NCBI GenBank assembly: GCA_963706785.1
Contig: CAVPNJ010000008.1
Coordinates: 62,001-126,000, forward strand
Origin: Pollutimonas sp963706785
GTDB taxonomy: Bacteria; Pseudomonadota; Gammaproteobacteria; Burkholderiales; Burkholderiaceae_B
Length of the DNA stretch: 64,000 bases
Reading direction: 5' to 3'
The translations under genes and the position numbers were made by a program. The notes below the pieces were generated by a model. It did no database searches and was not told the DNA's origin. It worked only from the letters and a program-made list of their open reading frames with translations. This document shows, in pieces, positions 1 through 8,918 of the stretch (its first letter is position 1; every line of letters starts with the position of its first letter).

Positions 1-240
1 CAGAATGGACGCCCCTTGATAACGGGATTGGTTCAGGATGAAGTCAGGATTCAGCGGCCGTTTGCTGTTGTCCATTCCAGGCTCGCCATGATCCAGGTAA
101 CGCAACTCGTCGAATAGGTTGTCGCCAAAGCCAGTACGTTTGATGGACTTAAGAAACTGCTTGGGAATAATCAGGTCGGTATCGACGTTTTCGCGATCCA
201 GCGGCGCTACCAGGCCATGATGTGTGGTAAATGCTTGCAT
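1..240 (-). CDS. leuD: 3-isopropylmalate dehydratase small subunit, 3' end outside the window
   Basis: Small subunit of isopropylmalate isomerase, which with LeuC converts 2-isopropylmalate to 3-isopropylmalate in leucine synthesis in the cytoplasm. The first 80 residues are visible. They begin MQAFTTHHGLVAPLDRENVD and contain the family hallmark DTDLIIPKQFLKSI, followed by a GFGDNLFDELRY stretch typical of LeuD. The ATG lies 9 bases after the leuC stop, so the two subunits are co-transcribed and probably co-translated. The rest of the gene runs off the left edge, so integrity cannot be judged. Confidence 0.95.
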   Translation of the reverse strand, partial: MQAFTTHHGLVAPLDRENVDTDLIIPKQFLKSIKRTGFGDNLFDELRYLDHGEPGMDNSKRPLNPDFILNQSRYQGASIL

Positions 241-249
241 GATGGCTTC

Positions 250-1653
250 CTATCGAAAAGATCGTACATCAACAAAATGGCCGGCAATCGCTGCCGCTGC
301 TGCCATCGCCGGACTGACAAGATGAGTACGCCCCCCCTGCCCCTGCCGGCCTTCGAAGTTTCGGTTGGACGTCGAAGCACAGCGTTCGCCTGGTTCAAGC
401 CTATCAGCATTCATGGCCAAACACATCGAACAACCTGGCTCGCGCCATTCAAAACCCGCGTCAAGGAATATCTTATGCAACCCTTCTTGCTCGGCTTGCA
501 GCTTTACCAGACCGGATCCGGGTACCACCATTGCCTGCTTCACTGACGACGCGACGCGCTTGCCCCGGGCGACGCTGGCCGCGGCCCGCAAATCTTCAAT
601 GCGAGCGTTAGTACAGGAACCAATAAATATGCGATCAACGGCGATATCGACAAGCGGTGTATTGGGCTTCAGGCCCATATACTTCAATGCACGCTCCATG
701 CCGCTGCGGCGTACATCGTCTTTTTCCTTATCAGGATCGGGCACGCGCGAATCAACTGATAGAACCATTTCGGGCGAAGTACCCCACGTAACCTGTGGCA
801 TGACTTCCTTGGCATTGATTTCGACGACACGGTCAAATTTTGCTCCGTCGTCGGAATGCAGAGTACGCCAATATTGGACAGCTTGATCCCATAAAGCGCC
901 GACTGGCGAATACGGACGGCCACGGAAATAATCAATCGTTTTCTGGTCGACTGCCACCATGCCCGAACGGGCGCCCGCTTCGATGGCCATATTGCATACC
1001 GTCATGCGGCCCTCGACAGATAGAGCACGCACCGTGCTGCCGCCGAATTCTATGGCGTAGCCCGTGCCGCCAGCAGTACCAATCTTGCCGATGATGAACA
1101 GGACCAGGTCTTTGGCAGTGCAACCGAAGGGCAGTTCGCCTTCGACTTTGATCAGCATGCTCTTATTCTTTTTCATGAGCAGTGTCTGCGTAGCTAAAAC
1201 GTGCTCGACTTCAGATGTGCCGATCCCGAACGCCAGCGTGCCAAGGGCGCCATGAGTGCTGGTATGGGAATCGCCGCAGACAACGGTCATGCCAGGCAAG
1301 GTAGCGCCTTGCTCCGGCCCGATAATATGCACAATACCCTGGCGCCGATCGTTCATGCGAAATTCAGTGATGCCGTATTTTTCGCAGTTTTCATCAAGGG
1401 TGTCGACCTGTAGCCGCGAGACGGGATCGGTGATGCCCTGCGCGCGATCGGTTGTGGGCACGTTATGATCGGCCACCGCAAGATTGGCGCTGATACGCCA
1501 AGGCTTTCGATCGGCCAGCTTCAAGCCTTCGAAGGCCTGTGGGCTGGTAACTTCATGCACCAGATGGCGATCGATATACAGTAAACAGGTGCCGTCGGAC
1601 TCTTGATGCACTACATGCGCATCCCAGAGTTTGTCGTACAAGGTTTGTGCCAT
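250..1653 (-). CDS. leuC: 3-isopropylmalate dehydratase large subunit
   Basis: Large, catalytic [4Fe-4S] subunit of isopropylmalate isomerase in leucine biosynthesis. The 467 residues match the usual family length. The cluster-binding cysteines are visible in GSCTNARIEDL (about residue 347) and CSMCLAMN (about 407 and 410). The aconitase-type CGDSHTSTHGALG motif is present near residue 125. The ATG start gives the normal N-terminus MAQTLYDKLWDAHVV. It is followed directly by leuD. In some relatives a small entericidin gene sits between leuC and leuD; here it does not, and an entericidin is found instead near 32.5 kb. Confidence 0.97.
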   Translation of the reverse strand: MAQTLYDKLWDAHVVHQESDGTCLLYIDRHLVHEVTSPQAFEGLKLADRKPWRISANLAVADHNVPTTDRAQGITDPVSRLQVDTLDENCEKYGITEFRMNDRRQGIVHIIGPEQGATLPGMTVVCGDSHTSTHGALGTLAFGIGTSEVEHVLATQTLLMKKNKSMLIKVEGELPFGCTAKDLVLFIIGKIGTAGGTGYAIEFGGSTVRALSVEGRMTVCNMAIEAGARSGMVAVDQKTIDYFRGRPYSPVGALWDQAVQYWRTLHSDDGAKFDRVVEINAKEVMPQVTWGTSPEMVLSVDSRVPDPDKEKDDVRRSGMERALKYMGLKPNTPLVDIAVDRIFIGSCTNARIEDLRAAASVARGKRVASSVKQAMVVPGSGLVKLQAEQEGLHKIFLDAGFEWREPGCSMCLAMNADRLEPGERCASTSNRNFEGRQGQGGRTHLVSPAMAAAAAIAGHFVDVRSFR

Positions 1654-1694
1654 GACATTGCTCTTTGAAATAGGAAAAAAAGAAGCTCTGTCTA

Positions 1695-1722
1695 ATTATG
1701 CCACTGTATAAACCTGGTACAA
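1695..1722 (-). promoter_or_regulatory. Putative sigma-70 promoter of leuCD
   Basis: On the minus strand TTGTAC is followed after 16 bases by CATAAT, a fair -35/-10 pair about 40 bases ahead of the leuC start. This is judged by eye only; no transcript data are available. Confidence 0.4.
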
Positions 1723-1726
1723 GACT

Positions 1727-1750
1727 AGTGCCTATACTAGTACAGGCACT
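1727..1750. repeat. Inverted repeat upstream of leuC
   Basis: AGTGCCT and AGGCACT form a perfect 7-bp inverted repeat with a 10-base spacer, just upstream of the proposed leuC -35 box and just past the end of the leftward intergenic gap before the protease gene. ACTAGT is also repeated directly inside it. It could be a regulator site for leuC. It has no U-tract, so it is not a typical terminator. Confidence 0.4.
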
Positions 1751-1764
1751 GCTACCCGCGCGAC

Positions 1765-2607
1765 TTACTTACTGCCTGACGCCTGCTGATACAAAGGCAT
1801 CACCTTGTTGGCCGCCGCGGTCAAATCGGCCGATCGGCTTGATGGCGACGGGTGTGTAGATAGAAATTCCGGTTGCCCGCCACCAGAGCTTAGCGACCCC
1901 ATTTTTTGCCACAATGTTACGGCTGCGCGAGGATCATAACCGGCGCGTGCAGCCAATTCGACCCCGATGCGGTCTGCCTCGGCCTCGTGCGTGCGGCTAT
2001 TCGGCAAAGTAAACATTACTTCGCTTAATGCACTGCCCAGATCGGCGGTGGCCCCTGCACCTGTCACAGCTGATAGTACAGACAAGCCGATGCTCGTGGC
2101 CATTTTCTGCGACACTTGTTCGCGGGAGTGTTCGCGCAAGGCGTGCGCCATTTCATGGCCAATAACGGCGGCCAGTTCTGCATCTGTCGGCTTGATCTGA
2201 TTGATCAGGCCAGTGTAGACGGCGATCTTGCCGCCCGGCATGCACCACGCGTTGACATCATCGGAGCTAAGCAGATGCGCTTCCCACTTCCAGTTGCTGG
2301 CGTCGGGGCGGAACGCCGCCACTTGTTGTATCAGCTTCTGGGTAATCGCCTTAACGCGCTGCGCTTGGGCCGCGTTGGCATCTAACGCCCCTTGCGCCTT
2401 CGCTTGCGCCATCAAGGTCGCATATTGTTGCGAAGCTTCTTGCTCGAGCGCCGCTTCAGACACCATTCCGGACATATATTGCTTGCGTTCAACCCCCACT
2501 GATCCTGACCCTGTGGTCTCGACCGAGGCACAGCCCGCCAATACTGTCACGGCGCAGGCAATTCCGAAACGGGCAACAGAACGCGAAACATGAGTTTTCT
2601 TATACAT
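1765..2607 (-). CDS. M48-family metallopeptidase lipoprotein (BepA/LoiP-like)
   Basis: Predicted envelope zinc protease of 280 residues. The N-terminus has a lipoprotein signal peptide ending in the lipobox VLAGC (Cys at about 26), so it is probably anchored in a membrane facing the periplasm. The zinc motif HEMAH is at about residues 151-155, and the third zinc ligand is probably in the HEAEADRIG segment near 210. Related proteins degrade or help assemble outer-membrane proteins; the substrate here is unknown. It lies 27 bases downstream of aroC on the same strand and may be co-transcribed with it. Confidence 0.88.
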   Translation of the reverse strand: MYKKTHVSRSVARFGIACAVTVLAGCASVETTGSGSVGVERKQYMSGMVSEAALEQEASQQYATLMAQAKAQGALDANAAQAQRVKAITQKLIQQVAAFRPDASNWKWEAHLLSSDDVNAWCMPGGKIAVYTGLINQIKPTDAELAAVIGHEMAHALREHSREQVSQKMATSIGLSVLSAVTGAGATADLGSALSEVMFTLPNSRTHEAEADRIGVELAARAGYDPRAAVTLWQKMGSLSSGGGQPEFLSTHPSPSSRSADLTAAANKVMPLYQQASGSK

Positions 2608-2634
2608 AAAAATCCTTCAAAGACTGCAACGTTA

Positions 2635-3693
2635 CTAGCCACATTGCGCACGTTGACGCAATGCATGATCCATAAGGACGATAGCCAGCAGGCTTTCGAC
2701 AATAGGGGTTGCCCGGATACCAACACACGGATCATGGCGGCCCAGTGTTTGAACTTGTACCGGTTCGCCGGCTCGATTAATCGATTGACGCTCTACTCGT
2801 ATGCTTGAAGTCGGCTTGATGGCGACTGCAACAGTAATTGCCTGGCCAGAAGAAATGCCACCCAAGACGCCACCGGCATGGTTCGTCAGAAAGCCCGTTG
2901 GGGTGATTTCGTCGCCATGCTCGGACCCACGCTGCGTAACAGAATCAAAGCCTGCGCCGATCGCCACCCCTTTGACGGCATTCAGACCCATCATGGCATG
3001 GGCAATATCGGCGTCCAGCCTATCGTATAAAGGTTCGCCCCACCCTGCTGGCGTATTCTCGGCAACGACCTCGACCCGGGCACCGATGGAGTCACCATCG
3101 CGCCGGAGCTGATCCATATAGGCCTCAAGCTCTGGAACCACATCCGCATTCGGCGCGAAAAACGGGTTCCGATCGACTTCGTCCCACGAGACAAACGGAA
3201 TGGAAATCGGGCCAAGCTGGCTCATGTAACCCCTGATCTTGATCCCGTGATTTTGCTCAAGCCATTTTTTTGCTATAGCGCCAGCCGCCACTGTGGGAGC
3301 GGTAAGGCGCGCAGAAGAGCGCCCTCCACCGCGGGGATCCCGTTCGCCGAACTTACGCCAATAGGTATAGTCAGCATGCCCAGGTCGGAAGGTGTCGGCG
3401 ATATTGCTGTAATCCTTGCTACGTGCATCGGTATTGCGGATCAATAGCCCGATTGGAGTACCAGTGGTGACGCCCTCGTAGACTCCAGACAGGATCTCCA
3501 CCTGGTCGGCTTCCTGACGCTGCGTAACATGACGCGAAGTACCGGGTTTGCGACGATCGAGTTCAGACTGGATATCGGCTACGGTCAAAGCCAGACCGGG
3601 TGGGCAACCGTCAATGACAGCTCCAATGGCGGGACCGTGCGATTCGCCGAAATTAGTGACGCAGAATAATTTACCTAGAGTGTTTCCGGACAT
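2635..3693 (-). CDS. aroC: Chorismate synthase
   Basis: Last step of the shikimate pathway: 5-enolpyruvylshikimate-3-phosphate to chorismate, needing reduced FMN, in the cytoplasm. The 352 residues match the family. The signature GESHGPAIGAVIDGCPPG is near residue 18, RPGHADYTYWRKFGERDPRG near 105, and GRSSARLTAP follows. The C-terminal family motif around RHDPCVGIRATPIVES is intact. The gene ends before the protease gene, and a 134-base gap separates it from selO upstream. Confidence 0.97.
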   Translation of the reverse strand: MSGNTLGKLFCVTNFGESHGPAIGAVIDGCPPGLALTVADIQSELDRRKPGTSRHVTQRQEADQVEILSGVYEGVTTGTPIGLLIRNTDARSKDYSNIADTFRPGHADYTYWRKFGERDPRGGGRSSARLTAPTVAAGAIAKKWLEQNHGIKIRGYMSQLGPISIPFVSWDEVDRNPFFAPNADVVPELEAYMDQLRRDGDSIGARVEVVAENTPAGWGEPLYDRLDADIAHAMMGLNAVKGVAIGAGFDSVTQRGSEHGDEITPTGFLTNHAGGVLGGISSGQAITVAVAIKPTSSIRVERQSINRAGEPVQVQTLGRHDPCVGIRATPIVESLLAIVLMDHALRQRAQCG

Positions 3694-3827
3694 AGTGATT
3701 TATTGTATTGATAATCGAAGAATAAGCGATAAACCGGGCAGTTGTGCCCCGTACTTGCAAGTCGCCACGAGCAATTATTAAAATTTGTAAAAGCGCCAAT
3801 GCGATTTCGTCCGGCCAAATAGAGCTG

Positions 3828-5300
3828 TTATGAAGAGCAACTGACCTCTAGCTGACACGCCCATTCGGGCGCTTTCGCGGCATACTGCTCGTACCCGGAC
3901 CGCTCAGTATAAGGATCGCGCAGTAACATTAGCAGCGTATCGATTTCACCTGCATCACCCTTCTTGGCGGCCTGGATGGCGGCTTCAGCCAAATGATTGC
4001 GCAGTACATACAACGGATTGGCACGATTCATTTGCGCTATACGTTCTGAATCAGGACGTCCTTCTTGCGCCAGGCGGTCTAAATAGCGTTGAATCCACGC
4101 TTGAGCCTCGGCTCGATCCTGAAAATCACTTACAAATGCATCTTTGTTTTGTGGGGCGAAGGCCAAGCCTCGAAAGCTTAATGTAAAGTCAGCACCTTGG
4201 TGGTGCAGTAGAGCCCACCAGTCATCGACCAGAGTTTCATCGCCCTGCTGCCAGCCCGCAAGCCCAAGCTTATTACACAGGTTCGCATGATACGTCTGCA
4301 AAAATGCCGGTTCGAAGTGCGCGAGCTGGGCCTTCAAGGCTTCAGCATCCAAGCCTAGCGGTAACAAACTGCTTGCAAGGCGATATAAATTCCAGTGTGC
4401 AACCGATGGTTGCGTATTCCATGCATAGCGCCCCTGCGAATCGCTGTGGTTGCACACATGATTCGCCTGAAAAGCGTCCATGAAACCATAGGGGCCATAG
4501 TCTATGGTCAGCCCGAGAATAGACATATTATCGGTATTCATGACGCCGTGGCAGAAGCCGGCAGTTTGCCAATGAGCAACAAGGGACGCCGTCCTGACCA
4601 CCACCGCTTTTAAAAAGCGCAAGATGGCATCATTACTTGCGCCTTCACCTTTGTCCGCATCCCGGCATTCAGGATAAAAATGGTCAATGACATAATCTAC
4701 CAGTGTACGCAAGTGTTCGGGAGACGATGACCAGTGTTCAAACGAACCAAAGCGCACAAAGCTTGGCGACACGCGGGTAACCACGGCAGCGGTCTCTACC
4801 GTTTCGCGATAGACAGGATCGTCGGCCACAACCAGAGCTAAAGCTCGCGTTGTTGGTATGCCAAGCCCGGCCATGGCTTCGCCTGCCAGATATTCGCGCA
4901 CCGACGATCGCAATACGGCTCGGCCATCACCCATCCGAGAATATGGAGTGCGGCCCGACCCTTTCAGCTGCAGTTCCCAATTCCCGGACGCACTGACAAC
5001 CTCACCAAGCAAATGTGCCCGGCCGTCACCCAGTTGCCCGGCCCAGATCCCGAATTGGTGACCGCTATATACCGCCGCCAGCGTCTTTCCTCCGGGCAAC
5101 GGGCTGGCCCCCGACACGACATCAAGAAAGTCCGGTTCCGCCAGTGCAGCTTGCGTCAACCCCAACATATTCGCGACCTCGACGTTCGCGTGGAGTAGTC
5201 GGGCATTTGACAGCGTTTGAGGTGGCAAGAAGGTATAGAAGGCCGCGGGTAGCTCGGCGAATGAATTTTGCACCTGCAGCTGTTTGATGGAGTCGATCAT
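3828..5300 (-). CDS. selO: Protein adenylyltransferase SelO (YdiU/UPF0061)
   Basis: Pseudokinase-fold enzyme; the family transfers AMP to serine, threonine or tyrosine side chains and has been linked to redox stress responses. The length of 490 residues is normal. Visible family features include YSGHQFGIWAGQLGDGRAHLLGE near residue 80, LKGSGRTPYSRMGDGRAVLRSS near 115, and NTDNMSILGLTIDYGPYGFMD near 255, which holds the metal-binding Asn/Asp. The start ATG is 9 bases after the stop of the DUF2069 gene, suggesting one transcript. Confidence 0.93.
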   Translation of the reverse strand: MIDSIKQLQVQNSFAELPAAFYTFLPPQTLSNARLLHANVEVANMLGLTQAALAEPDFLDVVSGASPLPGGKTLAAVYSGHQFGIWAGQLGDGRAHLLGEVVSASGNWELQLKGSGRTPYSRMGDGRAVLRSSVREYLAGEAMAGLGIPTTRALALVVADDPVYRETVETAAVVTRVSPSFVRFGSFEHWSSSPEHLRTLVDYVIDHFYPECRDADKGEGASNDAILRFLKAVVVRTASLVAHWQTAGFCHGVMNTDNMSILGLTIDYGPYGFMDAFQANHVCNHSDSQGRYAWNTQPSVAHWNLYRLASSLLPLGLDAEALKAQLAHFEPAFLQTYHANLCNKLGLAGWQQGDETLVDDWWALLHHQGADFTLSFRGLAFAPQNKDAFVSDFQDRAEAQAWIQRYLDRLAQEGRPDSERIAQMNRANPLYVLRNHLAEAAIQAAKKGDAGEIDTLLMLLRDPYTERSGYEQYAAKAPEWACQLEVSCSS

Positions 5301-5309
5301 ATGAAGCTC

Positions 5310-5691
5310 TTAGGTAGTATGCGCGGCATTTTTTTTGGCAGCCTGTTTAGCCGGCCGCAAATAGAAAATAGCGCACAGGTAAAACACCAGCGAAAAGATA
5401 ATTTCCAAACCCGCCATCAGCGCTGACATGGGCGACGGGTCAGACCACGCCCGCACCACCCCTTCCATAAAGTAGAGCAAAATAAGCATGGCCGCCCATT
5501 GCAAGGTGTACAGTCGACCCTTCAATACGCCACGCAGAGGGCAGTAATAGGGGAAGCACTTTCAATGCCAGTAAGGAACCACCCGGCCGCAAGGGCGCGA
5601 CCTTGAATTCCCAAAGAAGGCATAAAACAATCAGCGCGACCAGGGAAATCGAGGCACCATAGCGTAAAACAGGGTTCAGTTGCGTAGTCAT
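5310..5691 (-). pseudogene. DUF2069 small membrane protein, frameshifted
   Basis: The natural start ATG at 5691 gives MTTQLNPVLRYGASISLV and a first membrane segment up to KVLPLLLP. Then the frame changes, and the expected continuation (LRGVLKGRLYTLQW through YLRPAKQAAKK) is in another frame ending at 5310. The total of 382 nt is one base more than a whole number of codons. Removing one base near 5538 joins the two parts as LLLP-LRGVLK, giving about 126 residues with several membrane helices. Both halves look like the DUF2069 family. A real frameshift or a sequencing error are both possible. Confidence 0.8.
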
Positions 5692-5768
5692 ACTGGTATT
5701 ATGACTCGAAAGAGACTGCGCATGGTCTGGACCATGTCCCGGAACGTAAAGGTTTGAGCCCCTTGAGC

Positions 5769-7085
5769 ATGAATACGCGCAACGACAAACCCACCGAAAA
5801 CGTGCCTGATCCAATGGCCGACTCGACGCGATTGCTAAAGCCGACCACCGAGCCTGCAGACGACCTGCGCCTTGAAACCTCGACCGGCCCCTTGAGCAGT
5901 TGGACGAATGCGAAAAAAATCATAAGGTTTGCCCTGCAACGAGCGGGCGAAAAAAAGCTGGTTCAGGTCGCTTCAAGCCTTACATTTACCACCGTATTAA
6001 GCATTGTCCCGCTATTGGCGGTGGTGCTGTCCCTTTTCACCGCCTTTCCTCTGTTCGCCGATTTCAGGACGGCGCTCGAGGGCTTTTTGGCCAGCAGCCT
6101 TATGCCCCCGGCCGTATCCGAAAACGTAATGCTTTACCTGAATCAGTTTGCCGCCAAAGCATCCAGTCTTACCGCAGTAGGCAGTTTGTTCCTCATCGTA
6201 ACCTCGGTGATGCTGATCATGACTATCGATGAGGCATTCAACGATATCTGGCAAGTCGAAAGGCAGCGACCCTTGCGCCAACGCATGCTGGTTTATTGGG
6301 CGATTATTTCACTGGGTCCGATATTGCTAGGCGGCAGCCTGTGGGCCACCTCGCTACTGGCGCGGGAGTCGCTGGGTCATGTCGAAGAACTTCCGGCAGT
6401 CATCAGCTTTGCGCTTTCCTTTGTGCCCTTGATCGTAACCGGTCTTGGCTTTACCGCCCTATTTGTAGGCGTACCCAACCGAAGGGTACTGTGGCGCGAC
6501 GCCTTGGTGGGCGGCCTGGGCACAGCCGTAGTACTAGAGATTATGCGGGCGGGATTCGCCTATTACCTAACCCGTTTTCCTTCGTATACCGTTATTTACG
6601 GCGCCTTTGCGACATTGCCGATTTTTCTGCTATGGATGTATCTGTCGTGGTTAGCGATTTTGCTAGGCGCTACCGTCGCGGCGACCCTGCCGGCATTGAA
6701 ACAGCGGCGCTGGGAATTGCAACACTTTCCTGGAGCCATCTTTATCGATGCGGTTCGGGTATTGCGTATATTGTGGAAGGCTCAAGGCGCGCAGGCTCCA
6801 GGACGCAGCATGGGCTTTCTTTGCACTCACTTGCAATTGCATCAAGATGAGTTGGCGGCGGTGCTTAAGGCCTTGAAACGTCTCGGCTATGTCGTCGATA
6901 CCTCGGGCGAAGACACCGATCAATGGGTACTGGCCTGCGATCAACGCGAAGCCACTATTGGTCCACTAATAGATGCCCTTCTAATCGATCGCGGTCAACC
7001 TGGGCTGCTAGCCGAAAGCCTGTTGCTAGACGCAACGTCACGATCGCTGACGCAGCCCGCGACAAAGGTTGAAGGATTTATTTGA
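5769..7085 (+). CDS. YihY/BrkB-type inner membrane protein
   Basis: Member of the YihY/UPF0761 (once called RNase BN) family of integral membrane proteins; the biochemical role is not settled. Starting from the ATG that begins MNTRNDKPTENV gives 438 residues; an upstream in-frame TTG at 5754 is less likely. There are about six membrane helices between residues 55 and 300, including the family stretch SLTFTTVLSIVPLLAVVLS and a later segment FATLPIFLLWMYLSWLAILLG. A soluble C-terminal region of about 130 residues follows, as in longer betaproteobacterial members. It is divergent from the DUF2069/selO pair. Confidence 0.85.
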   Translation: MNTRNDKPTENVPDPMADSTRLLKPTTEPADDLRLETSTGPLSSWTNAKKIIRFALQRAGEKKLVQVASSLTFTTVLSIVPLLAVVLSLFTAFPLFADFRTALEGFLASSLMPPAVSENVMLYLNQFAAKASSLTAVGSLFLIVTSVMLIMTIDEAFNDIWQVERQRPLRQRMLVYWAIISLGPILLGGSLWATSLLARESLGHVEELPAVISFALSFVPLIVTGLGFTALFVGVPNRRVLWRDALVGGLGTAVVLEIMRAGFAYYLTRFPSYTVIYGAFATLPIFLLWMYLSWLAILLGATVAATLPALKQRRWELQHFPGAIFIDAVRVLRILWKAQGAQAPGRSMGFLCTHLQLHQDELAAVLKALKRLGYVVDTSGEDTDQWVLACDQREATIGPLIDALLIDRGQPGLLAESLLLDATSRSLTQPATKVEGFI

Positions 7086-7169
7086 AGAACGTATCGCACT
7101 ACCCGAAAGCACCTATATGGTGCAAAATACTTAGTACCATGCCGCGCGGGAACACTCAGGAGAACAACG

Positions 7170-7628
7170 ATGTTGAAAGTCAGTGAAATTTTACGCATCA
7201 AAGGGGACACGCTATACACTGCGACGCCCGACATGCCCATATTGCGCGCCCTTGAAACCATGAGCGAACAAGACATCGGCTCGCTGGTCATCATGGAACA
7301 CGGTCAGTTAACGGGTATGCTTACCTTTCGGGAAATTATCCGTCATCTGCACGATAATCACGGCAACACCGGCACCCATACGGTGCGCAGCATCATGGAC
7401 GACGCCCCCGTCAGCGTGTCACCAAATACCAGCGCCGACGAAGTCCAGCGCCTGATGCTGGACAAACACGCCCGTTACATTCCCGTCATGGACGGCCCGA
7501 CGTTAATGGGCGTCATCTCGTTTTACGACATGGCTCAGGCGATCGTGGCGGCCCAGGCATTCGAAAACAATATGCTCAAAGCGTATATTCGCGATTGGCC
7601 CTCGGATTCGGAAGCCACCAGCTCTTAA
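7170..7628 (+). CDS. CBS-domain protein
   Basis: 152 residues consisting of two CBS domains (about 8-65 and 75-135), a Bateman pair that usually binds adenine nucleotides and senses energy state. The motifs DIGSLVIMEHGQLTGMLTFR and ARYIPVMDGPTLMGVISFYD are typical repeats. An AGGAG-type ribosome site precedes the ATG. No catalytic domain is attached, so it is either a free regulator or acts on a partner protein. The last 126 bases overlap the 3' end of the convergent dusA reading frame. Confidence 0.9.
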   Translation: MLKVSEILRIKGDTLYTATPDMPILRALETMSEQDIGSLVIMEHGQLTGMLTFREIIRHLHDNHGNTGTHTVRSIMDDAPVSVSPNTSADEVQRLMLDKHARYIPVMDGPTLMGVISFYDMAQAIVAAQAFENNMLKAYIRDWPSDSEATSS

Positions 7629-8690
7629 GCATTTTCTAGGCGAATGCAGCATCAGATCCGACCAAGCCTGTTCTATTAGCGAAGGGTCATTACGATTCAA
7701 TAACGAATGGTCTGACAGTGTGCGCCGCCAAAGTCGGGCGCCTTGTCTGCCGCTCATCCAACCCAGCATCGAACGTACAATCAGGCGTAACGGCACGCCT
7801 TTTTCTATTTCGCGAGCGGCATATTCCACCATTGCACGCATCACCTGCGCCGGTTCCTGCAGTCGAATCTCAGGACAATACAGGCGAGTCACATCTGACA
7901 GCACACCCGGATTGTGCCAGGCCGCCCTTCCCAGCATGACGCCGTCGAATTTTTCCATCAGGTCTATCGTCTGGTCAGGTTCGGTGATACCGCCATTAAG
8001 CACTATCGTGCAGTCCGGAAAATCAGATTTCAGACGAGCGGCAGCGTCATAGCGCAACGGCGGTTTTTCGCGATTATCTTTTGGCGACAGGCCTTTCAGC
8101 ACTGCATTGCGGGCGTGAACGACAAATACTCGGCAACCGGTGTCGTAAATTTTCCCCACAAAATCGCGCACAAAATCATAGGACTCGTCGTAATCCAGCC
8201 CCAGCCTGTGCTTAACCGTGACGGGGATGGATACAGCATCCTGCATTGCTTTCATGCCGTCCGCCACCAGATCGGGCTCCGCCATCAAACAGGCCCCGAA
8301 CGAACCTCGCTGCACACGCTCAGAAGGGCAGCCGCAATTGAGATTAATTTCGTTATAGCCCCATTGCTCTCCCAAGCGAGCTGACTCCGCCAGAGCTTGG
8401 GGTTCGCTGCCGCCTAATTGCAAGGCAACGGGCTCTTCAGCGGGATCAAAATCCAAGTGCCGCGCTACTTTACCGTGCAGCAGCGCACCTGTCGTAATCA
8501 TTTCCGTGTACAGCCGTGCTCGGGGCGCCAACAATCGATGAAAAAATCGACAGTGCCGATCGGTGACGTCTATCATAGGCGCGACACATAGACGCCAATC
8601 AGCAACCAGTGGAGAGGCAGGAGCAACAGGTGAGGCGTTCAATTCAAGTACCACGTTAGACAGGAGACGCGAGCCTCCGATATTCAGCAT
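7503..8690 (-). CDS. dusA: tRNA-dihydrouridine(20/20a) synthase DusA, with long 3' overlap
   Basis: Flavoenzyme that reduces uridine at positions 20/20a of the tRNA D-loop. FMN and substrate motifs are present: VAPMIDVTDRHCRFF near residue 36, the catalytic cysteine in NLNCGCPSERVQ (about 121), KHRLGLDYDESYDF, HARNAVLKGLSPKDNREKPP, and NGGI. The frame is 395 residues, roughly 50 more than usual. The extra C-terminus runs antisense into the CBS gene and has no recognisable domain, so the normal stop seems to have been lost. The start at 8690 lacks a clear ribosome site and could be somewhat downstream. Confidence 0.9.
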   Translation of the reverse strand: MLNIGGSRLLSNVVLELNASPVAPASPLVADWRLCVAPMIDVTDRHCRFFHRLLAPRARLYTEMITTGALLHGKVARHLDFDPAEEPVALQLGGSEPQALAESARLGEQWGYNEINLNCGCPSERVQRGSFGACLMAEPDLVADGMKAMQDAVSIPVTVKHRLGLDYDESYDFVRDFVGKIYDTGCRVFVVHARNAVLKGLSPKDNREKPPLRYDAAARLKSDFPDCTIVLNGGITEPDQTIDLMEKFDGVMLGRAAWHNPGVLSDVTRLYCPEIRLQEPAQVMRAMVEYAAREIEKGVPLRLIVRSMLGWMSGRQGARLWRRTLSDHSLLNRNDPSLIEQAWSDLMLHSPRKCLRAGGFRIRGPIANIRFEHIVFECLGRHDRLSHVVKRDDAH

Positions 8691-8860
8691 AAGGTGCTAT
8701 TTTCGGATATTTTTGAAGTTTTAGCAGAAACGGCTATGAAAACCCGAAGACGCAATAATCCCAAGTCCGATTACAGAGTAGGCGCGCGCTGCCCTGCGGC
8801 AATAATGAAGGCGCCTTAGCCCTGCTCCGCACAAACCTCTAACCTCGACTAAAATTAATG

Positions 8861-8885
8861 GCCCGACTTTACGGGCTTTTTATTT
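8861..8885 (+). terminator. Small hairpin with T-tract ahead of thrB
   Basis: GCCCG and CGGGC (spacer ACTTTA) are followed by TTTTTATTT, 34 bases before the thrB ATG on the same strand. It looks like a weak intrinsic terminator or leader attenuator. A 27-codon frame at 8736-8819 lies upstream but has only one threonine codon, so it is not an obvious leader peptide. Confidence 0.4.
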
Positions 8886-8918
8886 ATCCACAGTTTTCCC
8901 ACGCAGAGTTTGTAGCCC

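Noticed and set aside
8736..8819. Threonine leader peptide before thrB
   Set aside because: The 27-codon frame has only one threonine codon and no isoleucine-threonine run.
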